Position numbers and translations under genes: made by a program. A stretch of 19,315 nt of DNA, taken from Bacillota bacterium (GTDB lineage: Bacteria; Bacillota; Desulfotomaculia; Desulfotomaculales; JAJYZD01). The first letter of the stretch is position 1, and every line of letters starts with the position of its first letter. Shown here in pieces: positions 12,283 to 19,315 of the stretch. The stretch is from the NCBI GenBank assembly GCA_021800315.1, contig JAJYZD010000037.1, positions 1 to 19,315 of the forward strand, written 5' to 3'. The notes beneath the pieces were generated by a model. It searched no databases and was not told where the DNA came from. It worked only from the letters and a program-made list of their open reading frames with translations.

Positions 12283-15200
12283 GTGAGCTTGCGTTTCATC
12301 CTGGGGCGGGCCGGTACGGGCAAGACCAGCCGCTGTCTGGAGGACATAAGCGGGGAACTGGCCGGGCCCGGGCCGGCGATTGTCTTCCTGGTGCCCGAGC
12401 AGGCCACCCTGCAGACCGAGTACGCCCTCCTGGGGCGCGTTTCCGGAGTCCTGCGGGCCCAGGTCCTGAGCTTCCGCCGCCTGGCCTACCGGATACTCCT
12501 GGAGGCCGGCGGACTTACCCGTCCCCACATCGGGGACCCCGGCAAGCAGATGGTGCTGCGGGCCCTGACCAACCGGCGCCGGAGCGAACTGCGGGTCTTT
12601 CAGCGCATGGCCGGCCAGGCGGGCTTCGGCGCCGCCCTGGCCGGGGTGCTGTCGGAACTGAAGGCCTACCGTCTCGCCCCGCGCGACCTGGCGGCCGCGC
12701 TCCCGCGCCTTTCGGGACCGCTGCGGGAAAAGCTGGGCGACCTGACGCTGCTCTACGGCGATATGGAAGAATATCTGGCCGGCCGCTACACCGACCCTGA
12801 CGACTACCTGGCCCTGGCGGCCGCGCGGGCGCCCCGGGCGGCCTCGCTTGCGGGGGCCTGGTTCTGGCTGGACGCGTTTACCGGATTCACGCCCGCCGAG
12901 TACCTGGTCCTGGAGGCGGTGCTGGGTATGGCCGCCCGGATGACCGTGGCCCTGTGCCTGGATGAGGAGGAAATCTTCGTCAACGCCCGCGAGACCCGGG
13001 CCACCCTCGAACTCCTCGCCCGCCGGTCGGGCCACGCCGTGGAACCGCCGGTCGTGCTGGCTGGGTCTCCCCCGCGTTTTGCCGGTTTTCCGGCCTGTGC
13101 CCACCTCGATCGTCACTTTTTCCGCCGGCCGGGACAGCCCGCCGGCGCGTCCGGTATCAGCCTTACAGCTGCCGCCGACCGCCGGGCCGAGGTGGAGACC
13201 GCCGCCGGCGAGATGGTGCGGCTGGCACGGGAAGAAGGCTTGCGCTTCCGGGAGATGCTGGTCCTGGTCCGGGACCTGGCGCCGTACCGCGACCTTCTGA
13301 CGACCGTCCTGGCCGATTTCGACATACCCTTCTTTATCGACTACAAGCGCCCGGTGGCGGGACACCCGCTCGCCGACCTGATCCGCGGCGCCCTGGGCTG
13401 CGCCCTGGAAGACTGGAGTTATGCCGCGGTTTTCCGCTACCTGAAGACCGGTCTGGTGAACGTGCCTCCGGATCAAGTGGACGAATTGGAGAACTACGTT
13501 CTGGCCCGCGGGGTGAAGGGGAGCCGGTGGACTTCGCCCTGGGGAGGGGAGGAACTCGAACGGACCCGGCGGGAGGTGGCCGGGCCGCTGGCCGCCCTGC
13601 AGCGGGCCCTGGACCGGGCGGCGACGGTGCGGGAGATGACGGAGGCTCTGTACCTGTTTCTGGTCGAACTGGAAGTACCAGGGCGCCTGGCGGAGTGGGA
13701 AAAAACGGCCGGACTGGCCGAGGCCGCCGAACACGGCCAGGTCTTTGCCGCGGTGGTGGAACTGTTCGACCAGGTGGTGGAAACGCTCGGCGGGGAACAG
13801 ATGTCCCTGGCCGAATATGCCTCCGTCCTGGAGGACGGGTTGGGCGCCTTACGCCTCGGTCTTATTCCGCCCGGCCTGGACGAGGTGCTGGTGGGATCTC
13901 TCGATCGTTCCCGCGCCCCGCAGGTGAGGGCGGCCTTCATCCTGGGCGCGAACGACGGCCTGTTGCCGGCGCGGCCGCCCTCGGGCGGGTTCTTTACCGA
14001 TGCCGAACGCGAACGGCTCTCGGAAACCGGCCTGGTCCTGGCCCCGGGGGCCCGGCGCCGCCTCCTGGACGAGGAGTACCTCGTCTACGTGGCCCTGACC
14101 AGGGCCAGTGAAAGGCTCCACGTCAGCTATGCCCTGACCGGGCCGGACGGGGCTCAGCTTTCCCCTTCCCTGGTGGTTAACCGGCTCCGGGAGTTGCTGC
14201 CCGGCGTGGGCGGCCCGCCCCCGGCGTTGGTCACCCGTCCGGCCCACGCCCTATCCACCCTGGCACTCAAGCTGCGGGAGGCCAAAACCGGCCTTGGCTT
14301 GGACGATACCTGGCGGGCGGTTTACAACTGGGCGCGGGTGCATCGGAGCGAGCGACTGGCCCTTGTCACCAGCGCCCTGGACTACACCAACCGGGAAAAT
14401 CCGCTGCCGCGGGAGACGCGTTTGTTCCAGAGCCCCCTTCCGGCCTCCGTATCGCGCCTGGAGCGGTTCAGGGCCTGCCCGTTCGCCTTTTTTGCCGGCT
14501 ACGGCCTGCGCCTTAAGGAGCGGCCGGTCTACGAGCTTTCACCTCCCGACCTGGGCTGGTTTTTTCACCGGGCCCTCCACCTGGTGGGCGAATATCTCGC
14601 TCAGACTTCCCGCGCATGGGGCGACCTCTCCGCGGACGAAGGCGCCGCCCTGGCCCGGCGGATCACCGGGGAGCTTGCGCCCTCCCTGGAGATCCTGCTC
14701 AGCACGGCGCGGCTGCGCCACCTGGCCGGCAAGCTCGGCCGCCTGGTGGAGCGTTCGGTGCAGGCTTTGTCCGAGCACGACCGGCGGGGCGGGTTCCACC
14801 CTTTCGCCCTGGAGGCCGGGTTCGGGCCGCAGGGGGAGATCCGTCTGCCGGCCTTCGAACTGGACGGTGGGGACATCCTCGAGCTGACCGGGCGCATCGA
14901 CCGGATCGACCTGGCCCGTGACTCCCTGGGCCGGGAATACATCCGCATCACCGATTACAAGTCGGGGGCGGCGGAGTTTAGCCTGAACGATGTGTACCAG
15001 GGGCTCTCCCTGCAACTCATGGTCTATCTCTACGCGGTTCTCGCCTACCGCCGGAGTCTGGGCCCGACCACCGTACTTCCCGGCGGCGTCTTTTATTTCC
15101 GGGTCCAGGACCCGCTGCCGGCGGTCGAAGGGCCGGCCGGGGACACGGCCCGGCTCGTTCTGCGCGAGTTCAGGCTCAAGGGACTGGTCCTGGGCGATCC

Positions 15201-15555
15201 CGGGGTCATACGGCTGATGGACAATCAACTGGTCAGCGGCCATTCGGACCTGGTCCCCGCGGGCTTACGCGGCGACGGGGGAATTTACGGTTCCACGCTG
15301 GGTCCGGCGGAGTTCGAGGCCCTGCTGCGGCACGTCCGGGACCTGGTTATGGCCACGGGGCGGGAGATCCTGGACGGAGTGGTGGACATCACTCCCTACC
15401 GGCACAAGAACACGGATGCCTGCCGCTTTTGTTCCTACCGCCCGGTATGCCGCTTCGACCCCGTGCTTTCCCGGGACGCCTACCGCCGGATCGACCAGGC
15501 GCCGCGCGGGGATATCGCCGCCCGGTTGCGGGAGGGGGACGAGGCTGGTGACTGA
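12283..15555 (+). CDS. addB: AddB subunit of the ATP-dependent helicase-nuclease
   Basis: A 1090-aa subunit of AddAB, which resects double-strand breaks to Chi-like sites for RecA-mediated repair. The N-terminal Walker A is ILGRAGTGKTSR (residues about 6-17), followed by IVFLVPEQATLQTEY. The helicase-like core includes the late motif YVALTRASERLHVSY. The C-terminal RecB-type nuclease has ITDYKSG with Asp891 and Lys893. The four iron-sulfur cysteines are present: Cys732 (FRACPF) and Cys1047-x2-Cys1050-x5-Cys1056 (ACRFCSYRPVC), as in B. subtilis AddB. GTG 12283 is chosen; AAGGCGG lies about 9 nt upstream, and MSLRFILGRAGTGKT is the usual family N-terminus. The frame extends back to 12190, but that would run into the DUF445 gene. 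It is a little shorter than B. subtilis AddB (about 1166 aa). It overlaps addA by 8 nt. Confidence 0.95.
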   Translation: MSLRFILGRAGTGKTSRCLEDISGELAGPGPAIVFLVPEQATLQTEYALLGRVSGVLRAQVLSFRRLAYRILLEAGGLTRPHIGDPGKQMVLRALTNRRRSELRVFQRMAGQAGFGAALAGVLSELKAYRLAPRDLAAALPRLSGPLREKLGDLTLLYGDMEEYLAGRYTDPDDYLALAAARAPRAASLAGAWFWLDAFTGFTPAEYLVLEAVLGMAARMTVALCLDEEEIFVNARETRATLELLARRSGHAVEPPVVLAGSPPRFAGFPACAHLDRHFFRRPGQPAGASGISLTAAADRRAEVETAAGEMVRLAREEGLRFREMLVLVRDLAPYRDLLTTVLADFDIPFFIDYKRPVAGHPLADLIRGALGCALEDWSYAAVFRYLKTGLVNVPPDQVDELENYVLARGVKGSRWTSPWGGEELERTRREVAGPLAALQRALDRAATVREMTEALYLFLVELEVPGRLAEWEKTAGLAEAAEHGQVFAAVVELFDQVVETLGGEQMSLAEYASVLEDGLGALRLGLIPPGLDEVLVGSLDRSRAPQVRAAFILGANDGLLPARPPSGGFFTDAERERLSETGLVLAPGARRRLLDEEYLVYVALTRASERLHVSYALTGPDGAQLSPSLVVNRLRELLPGVGGPPPALVTRPAHALSTLALKLREAKTGLGLDDTWRAVYNWARVHRSERLALVTSALDYTNRENPLPRETRLFQSPLPASVSRLERFRACPFAFFAGYGLRLKERPVYELSPPDLGWFFHRALHLVGEYLAQTSRAWGDLSADEGAALARRITGELAPSLEILLSTARLRHLAGKLGRLVERSVQALSEHDRRGGFHPFALEAGFGPQGEIRLPAFELDGGDILELTGRIDRIDLARDSLGREYIRITDYKSGAAEFSLNDVYQGLSLQLMVYLYAVLAYRRSLGPTTVLPGGVFYFRVQDPLPAVEGPAGDTARLVLREFRLKGLVLGDPGVIRLMDNQLVSGHSDLVPAGLRGDGGIYGSTLGPAEFEALLRHVRDLVMATGREILDGVVDITPYRHKNTDACRFCSYRPVCRFDPVLSRDAYRRIDQAPRGDIAARLREGDEAGD

Positions 15556-18500
15556 ATGGACCGCGGCCCAGGAGGCCGCCATCACGGGAAGGGACGCCCA
15601 TATCCTGGTGGCGGCGGCCGCCGGGGCCGGCAAAACGGCGGTCCTGGTGGAGCGCATCATCAGGCGGATCACCGACCCGGCGGATCCGGTGGAGGTGGAC
15701 CAACTGCTGGTGGTAACCTTCACCAACCTGGCCGCCGCCCAGATGCGCCAGCGCATCGGGACGGCCCTGGCCGCGGCGGACCGTCCTTCGCCCAGGACGG
15801 GGTCCCCGGACCGCGGGGCGGGTCGGGGTGAAAAGACCAGGCGGCAGCTCCTGCTGTTGAACATGGCCGCCATCAATACCCTGCATTCCTTTTGTCTCGA
15901 CCTGGTCCGCTCCCACTATTACCGTTTGGGCCTTACGCCCGGCTTCCGGGTGGCCGGGGAGGACGAGGCGGACCTGATCCGCCGCCACGTGCTGGAGAAC
16001 CTGATGGAGAAATGTTACGAGGCGGCGGACCCCGACTTTTTGGCCCTGGTCGACGACTACGGCGGGGAAAAGGGGGACGACCGCCTCGTGGAACTGGTCC
16101 GGCGGCTGTACGACTTCTCGCGCAGCCACCCCGATCCGGAAGCCTGGCTGGCCGGGGCGGCCGGCGCTTTCGGCGGGGACGCGGCTTTCGACGATTCCGC
16201 CTGGAGCGGCGCGGTGAGGGAATCCATCCTTGTTACCCTGGCGGGAGCGCGCGACTTCCTGGTCCAGGCTGCCCGCCTGGCCGGGTCTCCCCTGGGTCCG
16301 TCCGTTTACGCGGGCGTTTTGGCCCGGGACCTGGACTCTCTCGCGACCCTGCGGGAAAATCTCGCCCGCCCCTGGGCGGTTTGGCGGGCCCACTTCCGGG
16401 CTTTGGCCTGGGCCAGGCTGCCGGTGTGCCGCGGGGAAGGGGTAGACGAGGAGGTCAAAGAACGGGTCCGGTACCTGCGGGATAAGGCCAAAGAGGCGCT
16501 CCGGGAGGTACACACCCGCTATTTCGCCCGGGAGCCGGGGGAACTGGCGGGGGACCACGCGAAAGTGGCCCCCCGCATGGCCGCCCTGGTGGGGCTGGTT
16601 TCGGCTTTCGCCGCCGGCTACCGGGAGGCCAAGCTGGCCCGGGGTCTGGTCGACTTCGGCGATCTGGAGCATTTCGCCCTGCGTCTCCTGCGCGGGCCGG
16701 ACGGGGCTCCGTCGGAGTTGGCGTTAACGCTGAGGCACCGCTATGCGGAAGTGATGGTTGACGAGTACCAGGATATCAACGCGGTGCAGGAAGCCATTCT
16801 CCAGTTGGTGTCCCGTCCGGCAAACCTCTTCATGGTGGGCGACGTCAAACAGAGCATCTACCGGTTCCGGCTGGCCGAGCCCGGGTTGTTCCTGGAAAAG
16901 TACCGCCGCTTCGCCCCCGAAGGGCCCCGGCGGCGCGTCGACCTGCCGGAGAACTTTCGTTCGCGGTCCGAAGTGATCAGGGCGGTCAATTTCCTCTTCC
17001 GCCAGATCATGACGCCGGTGGCGGGGGAAATGGCGTACGGGCCGAAGGAGGAACTGGCCTGCGGCCTGGACTATCCCGGGCGTACGGGCCCGGTGGAACT
17101 GTACCTCCTGGAGCCCGGGGACGACCAGCCGGAGGACGTGTTGGAACGGGAGGCCCGGCTGGTGGCCGGCCGCATCCGGGAACTGCTGGCGGACGGGGCG
17201 CGGGTCTGGGAAGACGGCCGCTTCCGGCCGCTGGGTTTGCGCGACATCGTGGTGCTGCTGCGGTCCGTGCGGGGGGCGGCGGACAGCTTCGTGCGGGAAT
17301 TCCGGCGCCAGGGTATCCCGGCCTTGGCCACCGCCGGCTCCGGTAATGATGCCGCCATGGAAGTGGCGACCATGCTCTCCCTCCTGCAGGTCATCGACAA
17401 CCCCCGGCAGGATATACCGCTGGCCGCCGTCCTGCGTTCCCCTCTGGTGGGCATCGATGCGGCCGGGTTGGCGAAGATCAGGGCGGCGGGCGGAGAAGCC
17501 GACTTTCACCGGGCCGCCGCGACCCTGTCCGGAGAAACCAGGCTGGACGGTTTTTTCTCCCGTCTGGAAAGCTGGCGGGCGCAGGCCAGGGAGGGCCGGC
17601 TCTCCGATCTGATCTGGCGGATTTACCGGGAAACCGGCTTTTACGACTACGCCGGCGCCATGCCGGGGGGCGGCGCGCGGCAGGCCAACTTGCGCGCCCT
17701 CTACGACCGGGCCTGTCAATACGGGGAAACGAGTCTCTCGGGACTGTTCGATTTCCTGCGCTTCGTGGAGAATCGGCGCGAGGGAGGCCGGGACGAGCCG
17801 GCCGGGGCGGATACGATCGAGGCGGTCCGGGTGATGAGCATCCACAAGTCCAAGGGTCTGGAGTTTCCCGTGGTCTTTCTGGCCGGGCTGGGCCGCTCAT
17901 TCAACCTGCAGGACGCGCGCGCCCAGACGGTCTTGCACAAGGACCTGGGCATCGGCCCGGACGTGGTGGACCGGGAGTTGGGCGTGCGCTACCCCAGTTG
18001 GGCCAAGCTGGCCATCCGGGAAAGGCTGGTCCGCGAATCCCTGGCCGAGGAAATGCGCGTTCTTTACGTCGCCCTCACCAGGGCCAGGGAGAAGCTGGTG
18101 CTGGTAGGCTCGGTCCGGAACCTGGCCGCGCGGGTCAAGGAGTGGAGCACCTACCGGGACTGGCCACGGGTCACCCTGCCCGAGGGCCGTCTGCTGGCGG
18201 CCGCCAACTGCCTGGACTGGATCGGGCCGGCGGTGCTCCGCCACCGGGACGGGGCCTTTCTGGGAGGGGGTGGGGAGGCGCCGGCCGAAGTCAGGGACGA
18301 TCCTTCGAGCTGGGCCGTCCGCTGTCCGGTGGAACTATCCGTGCCGGACCGGGAAAGCGCCCCGGTCGACGAAGCGCTTTTCGAACAGGTGCGCCGGGGC
18401 GAGCCCCTGGCCGTAAGCCCCGCGCTTGCCGCGGCGGTTGAAGCCGGCCTGGACTGGGTTTATCCGTATCAGGCAGGCCTGCCGGCCAAGATCGGGGTGA

Positions 18501-19093
18501 CCGAGTTGAAGCGGCCTTTCGAACCACGGGACGAGAACACCGTCTACCGGTATCATCCCCCGGCCAGACCGCGTTTTCTCCAGGAGACCGGGGAGTTGTC
18601 GGAGTTGGAGCGGGGCAGCGCCTGGCACCTGGTGCTGCAGCACGTGGACCTGGCGGGGGATCTCAGCGCCCCGGGGATCGGGGAGCAGATGCGGGTAATG
18701 GAGGAAAACCTGCTTTTGACTCCCGGCCAGGCCGCGGTGGTCGATCCCGGGCGGCTGGCCGGGTTCTTCGCCGGGGCGTTGGGACGGCGCCTGACCCGGG
18801 GGAATGTGCGGCGGGAACTCCCTTTCAGTTTGCTCCTGCCGGCTGACGAGGTTTATCCGGCCGGCCGGGGCGAGACGGTCCTGGTGCAGGGGGTGATCGA
18901 CTGCCTGGTGGAGGAGGAGGAAGGCTTTCTCCTGGTGGACTGGAAGACCGAACGGCTGCGCGGGGGGGCCGTAGAGCGCTACCGCGTGCAACTGGACGTT
19001 TACGCGCGGGCCGTACGGACCATCCTGGGCCGGCCGGTCCGGGAGAAGTACCTTTACTTCCTCCTGGCGGAGGAAGCGGTGTTGCTGCCCTGA
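15548..19093 (+). CDS. addA: AddA subunit of the ATP-dependent helicase-nuclease
   Basis: A 1181-aa UvrD/RecB-type 3'-5' helicase with C-terminal nuclease, partner of AddB. Motifs in order: Q-motif TEWTAAQEAAI, Walker A AAAAGAGKTAVL (Lys29), VVTFTNLAAAQM, motif II VDEYQDINAVQ (Asp405), GDVKQSIYRFR, ENFRSR, MSIHKSKGLEFPVVFL (from Met763), and motif VI LYVALTRAREKL (from 839). The nuclease has LLVDWKTERL (Asp1131, Lys1133) and then QLDVYARAV. All expected catalytic residues appear intact, and the length fits the family (about 1200-1240). The start GTG 15548 lies inside the last codons of addB (GTGACTGA) with a GGGAGGGGG site upstream, so translation is coupled. An upstream extension to 15416 is only overlap with addB. 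Confidence 0.96.
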   Translation: MTEWTAAQEAAITGRDAHILVAAAAGAGKTAVLVERIIRRITDPADPVEVDQLLVVTFTNLAAAQMRQRIGTALAAADRPSPRTGSPDRGAGRGEKTRRQLLLLNMAAINTLHSFCLDLVRSHYYRLGLTPGFRVAGEDEADLIRRHVLENLMEKCYEAADPDFLALVDDYGGEKGDDRLVELVRRLYDFSRSHPDPEAWLAGAAGAFGGDAAFDDSAWSGAVRESILVTLAGARDFLVQAARLAGSPLGPSVYAGVLARDLDSLATLRENLARPWAVWRAHFRALAWARLPVCRGEGVDEEVKERVRYLRDKAKEALREVHTRYFAREPGELAGDHAKVAPRMAALVGLVSAFAAGYREAKLARGLVDFGDLEHFALRLLRGPDGAPSELALTLRHRYAEVMVDEYQDINAVQEAILQLVSRPANLFMVGDVKQSIYRFRLAEPGLFLEKYRRFAPEGPRRRVDLPENFRSRSEVIRAVNFLFRQIMTPVAGEMAYGPKEELACGLDYPGRTGPVELYLLEPGDDQPEDVLEREARLVAGRIRELLADGARVWEDGRFRPLGLRDIVVLLRSVRGAADSFVREFRRQGIPALATAGSGNDAAMEVATMLSLLQVIDNPRQDIPLAAVLRSPLVGIDAAGLAKIRAAGGEADFHRAAATLSGETRLDGFFSRLESWRAQAREGRLSDLIWRIYRETGFYDYAGAMPGGGARQANLRALYDRACQYGETSLSGLFDFLRFVENRREGGRDEPAGADTIEAVRVMSIHKSKGLEFPVVFLAGLGRSFNLQDARAQTVLHKDLGIGPDVVDRELGVRYPSWAKLAIRERLVRESLAEEMRVLYVALTRAREKLVLVGSVRNLAARVKEWSTYRDWPRVTLPEGRLLAAANCLDWIGPAVLRHRDGAFLGGGGEAPAEVRDDPSSWAVRCPVELSVPDRESAPVDEALFEQVRRGEPLAVSPALAAAVEAGLDWVYPYQAGLPAKIGVTELKRPFEPRDENTVYRYHPPARPRFLQETGELSELERGSAWHLVLQHVDLAGDLSAPGIGEQMRVMEENLLLTPGQAAVVDPGRLAGFFAGALGRRLTRGNVRRELPFSLLLPADEVYPAGRGETVLVQGVIDCLVEEEEGFLLVDWKTERLRGGAVERYRVQLDVYARAVRTILGRPVREKYLYFLLAEEAVLLP

Positions 19094-19120
19094 CCTCTTC
19101 GCCTGACGGAAGGGACGCCG

Positions 19121-19159
19121 GCCGGCAGTTCCGGGTGGAAAAGGCCGGCCGGAACCGGC
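19121..19159. terminator. Hairpin between convergent addA and radical SAM gene
   Basis: GCCG-gca-GTTCCGG (19121-19134) pairs with CCGGAAC-CGGC (19149-19159) around a 14-nt loop that holds GGCCGG. It starts 28 nt after the addA stop and ends 7 nt before the stop of the leftward gene. A shared bidirectional terminator is likely, although neither strand has a clear T-run. Confidence 0.5.
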
Positions 19160-19165
19160 AAGTCC

Positions 19166-19315
19166 TCAGTCGGCGGTGAAACGGGGCTCCTTACCCGGGT
19201 AGGCGTTGAAGATCCGGCGGAAATGAAAGCCGTAGACGGCCAGGGTGAGCGCGTCCACCAGCAGGCCGGGCTGTTGGAAGAGCGTCTTCAGCACCAGTCG
19301 CCAGTAATGTTGCCT
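19166..19315 (-). CDS. C-terminal end of a B12-binding radical SAM protein (partial)
   Basis: On the minus strand the last 49 codons of a gene enter from the right edge and end at TGA 19168-19166. They read RQHYWRLVLKTLFQQPGLLV, then DALTLAVYGFHFRRIFNAYP and a short charged tail. The pattern Y/W-W-x-L-x-x-T-L-x-x-x-P ... T-L-A-x-Y-G-x-H-F-R-R/K is the ending I associate with DUF4070-type radical SAM proteins that carry a B12-binding domain (the HpnR/HpnP-like group). The cluster-binding and cobalamin regions lie outside the window, so the reaction cannot be stated. It is convergent with addA. Confidence 0.55.
   Translation of the reverse strand, partial: RQHYWRLVLKTLFQQPGLLVDALTLAVYGFHFRRIFNAYPGKEPRFTAD

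Noticed and set aside
15416..15547. An N-terminal extension of addA by 44 codons.
   Set aside because: It overlaps the essential Cys-rich end of addB. GTG 15548 with an upstream GGGAGGGGG gives the normal AddA N-terminus (TEWTAAQEAAI).
1..19315. CRISPR arrays, tRNA or rRNA genes.
   Set aside because: No regularly spaced repeats, no tRNA cloverleaf-like sequence and no rRNA signature were noticed on either strand by eye.

Overview
The window looks like chromosomal DNA of a GC-rich, strictly anaerobic, Gram-positive-type bacterium of the Bacillota, probably close to the Desulfotomaculum/Pelotomaculum (Peptococcaceae-like) clostridia. This rests on an AddA/AddB helicase-nuclease pair instead of RecBCD, a stand-alone desulforedoxin, strong GGAGG-type ribosome sites, frequent TTG/GTG starts, and sigma-A-like promoters (one TTTACA-17-TATAAT). 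The species is an inference; no rRNA gene is present.

Region 1 (1-3090) is accessory DNA. The 3' part of an RHS/YD-repeat gene ends in an AT-richer, swapped-in TNT-type (NAD-glycohydrolase) toxin tip, followed by its likely Imm63 immunity gene. The toxin tip is cut by an in-frame TAA; 27 further codons of recognisable TNT sequence follow in the same frame. Then come a perfect 14-bp-arm palindrome, the N-terminal half of a tyrosine recombinase joined to unrelated sequence, and about 450 bp of gene debris.

Region 2 (3093-5393) is a compact regulatory and DNA-repair cassette. An intact XRE/S24 (LexA-like, self-cleaving) repressor reads rightward. A two-gene leftward unit encodes a stand-alone C-terminal (little-finger-like) domain of a Y-family DNA polymerase and a small DUF6504-like protein. 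The two promoters appear to face each other, with a near-palindromic candidate operator inside the leftward one. Converging on the repressor, with interlocked stop codons, is an IS607-type MerR/serine-recombinase protein in which the catalytic Ser is Ala and an active-site Arg is Trp.

Region 3 (5468-9076) holds a MurJ-family lipid flippase, a LigB-type (class III extradiol dioxygenase superfamily) protein closely followed by an ECF sigma factor, and a 40-aa desulforedoxin ending at a 15-bp perfect hairpin.

Region 4 (9255-19093) is a tight rightward run: adenine-deaminase-like amidohydrolase, DUF445 membrane protein, addB and addA. Gaps are 20 and 17 nt, and addB/addA overlap by 8 nt. AddAB processes double-strand breaks for RecA loading; both proteins keep their signature motifs. 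The 3' end of a leftward gene resembling a B12-binding radical SAM protein runs off the right edge, separated from addA by a hairpin.

Most unusual are the repressor / orphan polymerase domain / dead recombinase cassette and the nonsense-interrupted TNT toxin with intact immunity gene. All functional calls come from reading motifs; no database search was run.
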